Source: Schistocerca nitens
Lineage: Eukaryota > Arthropoda > Insecta > Orthoptera > Acrididae
Assembly: GCF_023898315.1 (NCBI RefSeq)
Contig: NC_064618.1
Span: forward strand, 187,479,548-187,543,547
Reading direction: 5' to 3'
DNA length: 64,000 bases
Below are positions 58,111 to 64,000 of this stretch, piece after piece. The translations under genes and the position numbers were made by a program. The notes under the pieces were generated by a model. The model was not told the origin of the DNA. It saw only the letters and a list, made by a program, of their open reading frames with translations, and ran no database searches. The stretch's first letter is position 1. Each line of letters starts with the position of its first letter.

Positions 58111-59133
58111 ATGCCGCGACAGCATGGACGTGAACCGTATGTGCAGTTGACGGACTTTGAGCGAGGGCGTATAGTGGGCATGCGGGAGGCCGGGTGGACG
58201 TACCGCCGAATTGCTCAACACGTGGGGCGTGAGGTCTCCACAGTACATCGATGTTGTCGCCAGTGGTCGGCGGAAGGTCCACGTGCCCGTCGGCCTGGGA
58301 CCGGACCGCAGCGACGCACGGATGCACGCCAAGACTGTAGGATCCTACGCAGTGCCGTAGGGGACCGCACCGCCACTTCCCAGCAAATTAGGGTCACTGT
58401 TGCTCCTCGGGTATCGGCGAGGACCATTCGCAACCGTCTCCATGAAGCTGGGCTACGGTCCCGCACACCGTTAGGCCGTCTTCCGCTCACGCCCCACCAT
58501 CGTGCAGCCCGCCTCCAGTGGTGTCGCGACAGGCGTGAATGGAGGGACGAATGGAGACGTGTCGTCTTCAGCGATGAGAGTCGCTTCTGCCTTGGTGCCA
58601 ATGATGGTCGTATGCGTGTTTGGCGCCGTGCAGGTGAGCGCCACAACCAGGACTGCATACGACCGAGGCACACAGGGCCAACACCCGGCATCATGGTGTG
58701 GGGAGCGATCTCCTACACTGGCCGTACACCGCTGGTGATCGTCGAGGGGACACTGAATAGTGCACGGTACATCCAAACCGTCATCGAACCCATCGTTCTA
58801 CCATTCCTAGACCGGCAAGGGAACTTGCTGTTCCAACAGGACAATGCACGTCCGCATGTATCCCGTGCCACCCAACGAGCTCTAGAAGGTGTAAGTCAAC
58901 TACCCTGGCCAGCAAGATCTCCGGATCTGTCCCCCATTGAGCATGTTTGGGACTGGATGAAGCGTCGTCTCACGCGTTCTGCACGTCCAGCACGAACGCT
59001 GGTCCAGCTGAGGCGCCAGGTGGAAATGGCATGGCAAGCCGTTCCACAGGACTACATCCAGCATCTCTACGATCGTCTCCATGGGAGAATAGCAGCCTGC
59101 ATTGCTGCGAAAGGTGGATATACACTGTACTAG
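58111..59133 (+). CDS. Tc1-like transposase, 340 aa, uninterrupted
   Basis: The start is ATG 58111 (MPRQHGREPY), chosen by family alignment over an upstream non-ATG extension to 57895. The N-terminal paired-type DNA-binding domain includes FERGRIVGMREAGWTYRRIA and QHVGREVSTVHRCC, plus a GRPR-like basic linker (RARRPGTGPQRRT). The catalytic triad is Asp155 (VFSDESRF), Asp244 (FQQDNARPH) and Glu277 (SPDLSPIEH). Between Asp244 and Glu277 I count 32 residues, two fewer than the DD34E of Tc1. The C-terminal end is AAKGGYTLY. AATAAA lies at 59224-59229 for polyadenylation. The protein would bind the terminal repeats in the nucleus and cut and paste the element at TA. High GC content contrasts with its surroundings. 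It is the only element here with all visible functional parts. Confidence 0.93.
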   Translation: MPRQHGREPYVQLTDFERGRIVGMREAGWTYRRIAQHVGREVSTVHRCCRQWSAEGPRARRPGTGPQRRTDARQDCRILRSAVGDRTATSQQIRVTVAPRVSARTIRNRLHEAGLRSRTPLGRLPLTPHHRAARLQWCRDRREWRDEWRRVVFSDESRFCLGANDGRMRVWRRAGERHNQDCIRPRHTGPTPGIMVWGAISYTGRTPLVIVEGTLNSARYIQTVIEPIVLPFLDRQGNLLFQQDNARPHVSRATQRALEGVSQLPWPARSPDLSPIEHVWDWMKRRLTRSARPARTLVQLRRQVEMAWQAVPQDYIQHLYDRLHGRIAACIAAKGGYTLY

Positions 59134-59223
59134 TGCCGACATTGTGCATGCTCTGTTGCCTGTCTATGTGCCTGTGGTTCTGTCAGTATGATCATGTGAT
59201 GTATCTGACCCCAGGAATGTGTC

Positions 59224-59229
59224 AATAAA
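59224..59229 (+). terminator. Polyadenylation signal AATAAA for the transposase
   Basis: AATAAA 91 bp after the stop codon and within the transposon. Confidence 0.6.
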
Positions 59230-59288
59230 GTTTCCCCTTCCTGGGACAATGAATTCACGGTGTTCTTATTTCAATTTCCAGGAGTGTA

Positions 59289-59576
59289 GTGCAGAAAACT
59301 ATTGCATTTGGAAGTCGTGTTCTCTCTAAATCAGAAAAGAATTATTTCATTACGGAACTTGAAGCCTTCGCTGTTGTTTGGGCTTTCACAAAATTTCGCA
59401 TATTTTTGTATGGCAGACATACTAAGGTTTACACCGATCATCGAGCTCTGGAATTTCTTATGTCAACAAAATTAACACATGGAAGATTGTCACGATGGGC
59501 GCTGTATCTACAGGAATTTGATTTTAGTATTGTTTACATACAGGGTTCTTCAAATATTATTGCTGATGCTTGATCA
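59289..59576 (+). pseudogene. Gypsy RNase H, second part
   Basis: Resumes after the Tc1 element with AFGSRVLSKSEKNYFITELE, then VVWAFTKFRIFLYGR and TDHRALEFLMS. It ends in ADA followed by TGA (59574-59576), where the family has the DALSR hinge between RNase H and integrase. The same TGA is in the downstream copy. Confidence 0.85.
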
Positions 59577-59585
59577 CGTGCACCT

Positions 59586-60879
59586 ATGGGTTTGAAACAA
59601 AGTGCTAAGGAGGACTGCAAAGAAAACAATTATTGTTTGATGTATATTCAAGGTGTTGCGTTTGAAAATTTTATTTCGTATTTGCTCCAGGACATTGCTA
59701 AGGAGCAAAACAAGGATCCAATCTGGAAGGACATTAAGGAGAAGTGGAGGAGAAAGGAAAGTGTAGCGTTTAGAAAGTATTATTTAGTTCGCAATGATAT
59801 TCTTTTTAAACGAAAATTGGTCGACAACTCTGTTTGGTTAGTTTGCATTCCTTATGAGTGGGTTAATAAATTGATTTGGTATACACATTTCAGTTATGCA
59901 CACTTTGGTCTCAGAAAATGCTTTCATAAATTACGAGAAAATTGCTCCTTCAGTAATATGGAAAAACGTATTCGATCTGTTCTTGCCAAATGCAAATTAT
60001 GTCAAAAGGCTAAGCCGCCAACTATTTCTCACAGAGCACCATTGTTTCCTATCATTCCAGCGAAATTAAAGGAGGTGGCTGCAGTCGATTTGTTCGGTCC
60101 AGTGGTTCGTTCTACTAATGGTTTTGCGTACATTTTGGTAGTAGTGGAATTGACATCAAAATATGTTTTTTTTTACCTATACGCAAAGCAACAGCTCGTT
60201 CAGTATCTAATGCTTTCATCAAACATTTTCTTAAAGAAGTGGGTCATGTTGATAAGGTTATATCAGACAATGGATCACAGTTTCACTCTAAAATTTGGCT
60301 TCATACTCTACGGCGTTGTAAGATTAAACCAATTTTCATTTACCTTTTTCACCCTCAATCTAATGCTTCAGAGAGATGGGTGAAGTAAATCAATAAATTG
60401 TGTCGACTTTATTGTCATCAGAATCACAAAACGTGGGATCAGTATCTTCATATTTTTCAAAACATTCTGAATGAACTCCCTAATGATCAACTTCTTTACC
60501 GCCTATATTGATATTAAAAAATAAAGCACCGACAAATCGCATTTCTGAAATCGTTCCTTTTCCGCCTTCACGGAAACTGCGGCATTCTGAAGTTGTCAAC
60601 CCGGCTTTACAAAATTTGCATCTGCGGCTGCTAGAAGAGAGAAATCAGCTAAACGTCCTGGTCGTTTACAAACCTTATCAGTTGGTTAAAATGTGTTAAT
60701 TAAGTCTCACCGTTTGTCTCACAAAGTAAAAGGCTTGTGTCGCAAGTTTTTTCTGCTTTATAACGGTCCATATAGAGTTCGCAAAATTATTCATGATAAC
60801 ACTCTCGAAGTAGAAACTTAAATCTCGGCGCTCTAAGGGAATACATCATATATCGAACGTAAAATTTTTTGTGGAATAA
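59586..60879 (+). pseudogene. Gypsy integrase, frameshifted, with stop near the catalytic core end
   Basis: The N-terminal HHCC zinc site is H-x-H spaced with C-x2-C (YTHFSYAHFG and CKLCQKAK). The catalytic core has AVDLFGP (first Asp) and, after a frame change at the T9 run near 60166-60174, SDNGSQFHS (second Asp) and HPQSNASERW (Glu). A TAA at 60384-60386 then interrupts. The C-terminal tail at 60508-60879 (LILKNKAPTNRISE and VKGLCRKFF-like fragments) is in changing frames. Integrase would join the DNA copy to the genome. Confidence 0.82.
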
Positions 60880-62013
60880 CATATTTTTGAGAAACTAACA
60901 GTTATACGTAAACATGCAGAGAATACAAGGATACCGCGCCGTGTTCCGGCGGCGGCACATACTCAAAGCAACAGTCAAGTCTGCACGCCGCACAAGGCAG
61001 TCGTTGACCGCAAACAATTACTTCCTACGTCACGCGTACCTACAGCTGATCGAGCGCTCAGTGCGAATGCACTGACAGTTGTAAACAAATACACAGTCTA
61101 ATTTCTCTGATTAAATTCAGTATAAAGCTATAGTGACTTGATAAATTATGCTATTAACTTTCAGTTTTTTTCAGGATACCGTTGTATAAATTATTTAAGA
61201 ACTTCAGGTAAATTCTGTGTGTGTCCGACGTTAAGAGGACTTGCTATCGAGAAAATTTCAGGAAGAATGTAATTTCGAAGAAGAAAGTAATTAACTAAAA
61301 AGATAACTATTAATTGAGTTTATTTTTCAGGTAACATTATGCATTGCTTGGCTGCACTGCTTTTTCACTGATGTCACATTTTTTTTATTATGTGCCTGCT
61401 GTGCTTATTTATTTAAATTATAATTGTCACCTGATTAGTTGTGCTGATATGGTTATGTATGTAAGTTATACTTTGTGATTTATCTGCTTGCGCCTTCATG
61501 TTTACTCATTAAGATTACATATGAACATTTATTTGCTTATGCTGATATGATGCTAATGAGCTGTTTATTATGTAAGATATATATATATATATATATATAT
61601 GCTGCTTTGCGTATGGATTGCATATTTACACATTTCTGTTTTGTTGTCATAACTACTCTTTAATTTGGTGTATAGAAACGCTGATATACAGTGTACGAAT
61701 ATGGAGTTTAGGTCACACTATGGTATTAATTATAGATTGTTCGCTTGGCAGAGCCTTGTTATAGGGATTGTGTTACATCCACTTGTTAACATTCTGTTCT
61801 CTACTGGTATATTTACTCGCTATTGCATGTTTTGCTTACGCTCAGTGCCTTATATTTTAAGATAAGAAAATGAACTGCTATAATTCTACGAATGATATTG
61901 GTACCAGAAACGTCATTGAAGTCACATGAGCTGGAGGTTTTATGGAAACTATAAACTTATGGTAATAGGAAGGAAGCTAACGACATGACATACCAGTACT
62001 AGGTTTAGACCAT
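60880..62013. other. Region after integrase, no gene supported
   Basis: This would be the env or 3' UTR/LTR of the retrotransposon, but no envelope-like ORF and no second copy of the 52681-53371 candidate LTR is visible. Contains an AT-rich run at 61576-61600. Confidence 0.4.
61576..61600. repeat. (AT)n microsatellite
   Basis: About 12 AT units. Confidence 0.9.
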
Positions 62014-62688
62014 TCCCGCACACCGTTAGGCCGTCTTCCGCTCACGCCCCACCATCGTGCAGCCCGCCTCCAGTGGTGTCGCGACAGGCGTGAATGGAGG
62101 GACGAATGGAGACGTGTCGTCTTCAGCGATGAGAGTCGCTTCTGCCTTGGTGCCAATGATGGTCGTATGCGTGTTTGGCGCCGTGCAGGTGAGCGCCACA
62201 ACCAGGACTGCATACGACCGAGGCACACAGGGCCAACACCCGGCATCATGGTGTGGGGAGCGATCTCCTACACTGGCCGTACACCGCTGGTGATCGTCGA
62301 GGGGACACTGAATAGTGCACGGTACATCCAAACCGTCATCGAACCCATCGTTCTACCATTCCTAGACCGGCAAGGGAACTTGCTGTTCCAACAGGACAAT
62401 GCACGTCCGCATGTATCCCGTGCCACCCAACGAGCTCTAGAAGATGTAAGTCAACTACCCTGGCCAGCAAGATCTCCGGATCTGTCCCCCATTGAGCATG
62501 TTTGGGACTGGATGAAGCGTCGTCTCACGCGTTCTGCACGTCCAGCACGAACGCTGGTCCAACTGAGGCGCCAGGTGGAAATGGCATGGCAAGCCGTTCC
62601 ACAGGACTACATCCAGCATCTCTACGATCGTCTCCATGGGAGAATAGCAGCCTGCATTGCTGCGAAAGGTGGATATACACTGTACTAG
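62014..62688 (+). pseudogene. 5'-truncated Tc1-like transposase (duplicate)
   Basis: Contains the catalytic part (SDESRF, QQDNARPH, SPDLSPIEH) but lacks the N-terminal DNA-binding domain and the left inverted repeat, so the copy cannot move by its own left end. One amino-acid change (ALEG to ALED) is visible against the intact copy. Confidence 0.92.
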
Positions 62689-62843
62689 TGCCGACATTGT
62701 GCATGCTCTGTTGCCTGTCTATGTGCCTGTGGTTCTGTCAGTATGATCATGTGATGTATCTGACCCCAGGAATGTGTCAATAAAGTTTCCCCTTCCTGGG
62801 ACAATGAATTCACGGTGTTCTTATTTCAATTTCCAGGAGTGTA

Positions 62844-63131
62844 GTACAGAAAACTATTGCATTTGGAAGTCGTGTTCTCTCTAAATCAGAAAAGAATTAT
62901 TTCATTACGGAACTTGAAGCCTTGGCTGTTGTTTGGGCTTTCACAAAATTTCTCATATTTTTGTATGGCAGACATACTAAGGTTTACACCGATCATCGAG
63001 CTCTGGAATTTCTTATGTCAACAAAATTAACACATGGAAGATTGTCACGATGGGCGCTGTATCTACAGGAATTTGATTTTAGTATTGTTTACATACAGGG
63101 TTCTTCAAATATTATTGCTGATGCTTGATCA
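62844..63131 (+). pseudogene. Gypsy RNase H second part (duplicate)
   Basis: Same as 59289-59576, with changes such as AVVWAFTKFLIF versus AVVWAFTKFRIF, and the same terminal TGA (63129-63131). Confidence 0.85.
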
Positions 63132-63140
63132 CGTGCACCT

Positions 63141-63941
63141 ATGGGTTTGAAACAAAGTGCTAAGGAGGACTGCAAAGAAAACAATTATTGTTTGATGTAT
63201 ATTCAAGGTGTTGCGTTTGAAAATTTTATTTCGTATTTGCTCCAGGACATTGCTAAGGAGCAAAACAAGGATCCAATCTGGAAGGACATTAAGGAGAAGT
63301 GGAGGAGAAAGGAAAGTGTAGCGTTTAGAAAGTATTATTTAGTTCGCAATGATATTCTTTTTAAACGAAAATTGGTCGACAACTCTGTTTGGTTAGTTTG
63401 CATTCCTTATGAGTGGGTTAATAAATTGATTTGGTATACACATTTCAGTTATGCACACTTTGGTCTCAGAAAATGCTTTCATAAATTACGAGAAAATTGC
63501 TCCTTCAGTAATATGGAAAAACGTATTCGATCTGTTCTTGCCAAATGCAAATTATGTCAAAAGGCTAAGCCGCCAACTATTTCTCACAGAGCACCATTGT
63601 TTCCTATCATTCCAGCGAAATTAAAGGAGGTGGCTGCAGTCGATTTGTTCGGTCCAGTGGTTCGTTCTACTAATGGTTTTGCGTACATTTTGGTAGTAGT
63701 GGAATTGACATCAAAATATGTTTTTTTTACCTATACGCAAAGCAACAGCTCGTTCAGTATCTAATGCTTTCATCAAACATTTTCTTAAAGAAGTGGGTCA
63801 TGTTGATAAGGTTATATCAGACAATGGATCACAGTTTCACTCTAAAATTTGGCTTCATACTCTACGGCGTTGTAAGATTAAACCAATTTTCATTTACCTT
63901 TTTCACCCTCAATCTAATGCTTCAGAGAGATGGGTGAAGTA
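63141..63941 (+). pseudogene. Gypsy integrase (duplicate)
   Basis: Same as 59586-60386. The T run at 63721-63728 is 8 long versus 9 in the first copy, so the frame break lands differently. The stop after SERWVK (63939-63941) is shared. Confidence 0.85.
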
Positions 63942-64000
63942 AATCAATAAATTGTGTCGACTTTATTGTCATCAGAATCACAAAACGTGGGATCAGTATC

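Larger units (their letters stand above)
57867..59286 (+). mobile_element. Tc1-like transposon, structurally intact, inside RNase H
   Basis: Ends CACCCCTGGAAATGG (57867-57893) and CAATTTCCAGGAGTG (59260-59286) are a 27-bp inverted repeat with three mismatches. TA flanks at 57865-57866 and 59287-59288. The element is 1,420 bp with one uninterrupted transposase. Removing it with one TA would leave the retrotransposon frame continuous, which fits a clean insertion. Confidence 0.95.
62014..64000 (+). repeat. Second copy of 58459-60445 (offset 3,555 bp)
   Basis: Identical gene order and near-identical sequence: truncated Tc1 transposase (beginning mid-protein at TCCCGCACACCG), Tc1 3' end (to 62841), RNase H second part and integrase. 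I noticed five or six substitutions (for example GAAGGTGTAAG versus GAAGATGTAAG, CAGCTGAGG versus CAACTGAGG, CTTCGCTG versus CTTGGCTG) and one T-run length difference. It runs past the window end. Confidence 0.95.

Noticed and set aside
58215..58694. Minus-strand ORFs antisense to the Tc1 transposase (also 57862-58332)
   Set aside because: High-GC antisense shadows of a real transposase in the plus strand.
60880..62013. A possible envelope gene after integrase
   Set aside because: No ORF longer than about 66 codons, no signal peptide plus transmembrane arrangement and no furin-like site seen.
1..64000. CRISPR arrays, operons, riboswitches, phage or defence islands
   Set aside because: No spaced short palindromic repeats, no clustered intact ORFs and no ribosome-binding-site pattern. 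All recognised coding signals are eukaryotic transposable elements.

Overview
The window looks like repeat-dense, non-coding nuclear DNA from an insect with a large genome, most likely an orthopteran of the locust/grasshopper type. There is no operon-like packing and no long host ORF. The DNA is AT-rich and full of decayed transposons. The tRNA-derived SINE families, and several Tc1-like, RTE and foldback families, match repeats I recall from Schistocerca-type genomes. That assignment is from memory and was not searched. I found no convincing host gene, rRNA, CRISPR array or prokaryotic system.

Layout. 0-10 kb: a decayed minus-strand LINE, a SINE, a Tc1-like transposon split by about 1.27 kb of foreign DNA, and a repeat-rich LTR-like block (7.4-9.4 kb). 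10-20 kb: LINE 3' fragments, a nearly complete DD41D mariner-type transposon with perfect 22-bp inverted-repeat cores (13492-14811), a compound CA/TA microsatellite and two SINEs. 20-33 kb: a Penelope-like element remnant, a foldback element whose arms carry a tRNA-like sequence, a purine-rich tract, an inverted-repeat element interrupted by a SINE, a Tc1-like element with both ends (30330-31720), and an RTE-like fragment interrupted by a SINE.

34.7-46.7 kb is the most informative block, a three-level nest. A hAT-type transposase reading frame is split by a Ty3/Gypsy-type LTR retrotransposon (34927-45883, minus strand, target duplication CATC). One LTR of that element is in turn split by a full-length but dead RTE-type LINE (41668-44981, 12-bp target duplication). 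The other LTR is the uninterrupted reference. The LINE starts with a tRNA-like sequence that has a CAT anticodon.

47-52.6 kb holds a Tc1 fragment with a SINE, a minus-strand copy of the same RTE family, and two mariner fragments. 52.7-64 kb holds a plus-strand Gypsy-type retrotransposon whose RNase H region is split by a Tc1-like transposon with an uninterrupted 340-aa transposase (58111-59133), the only element here that looks potentially functional. Part of this composite is repeated 3,555 bp downstream (58459-60445 versus 62014-64000) and runs off the window end.

The genes do not form a pathway. They are parasites nested in parasites, and the relative order of insertions can be read from the nesting. 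The exact age and copy number of each family need genome-wide comparison.
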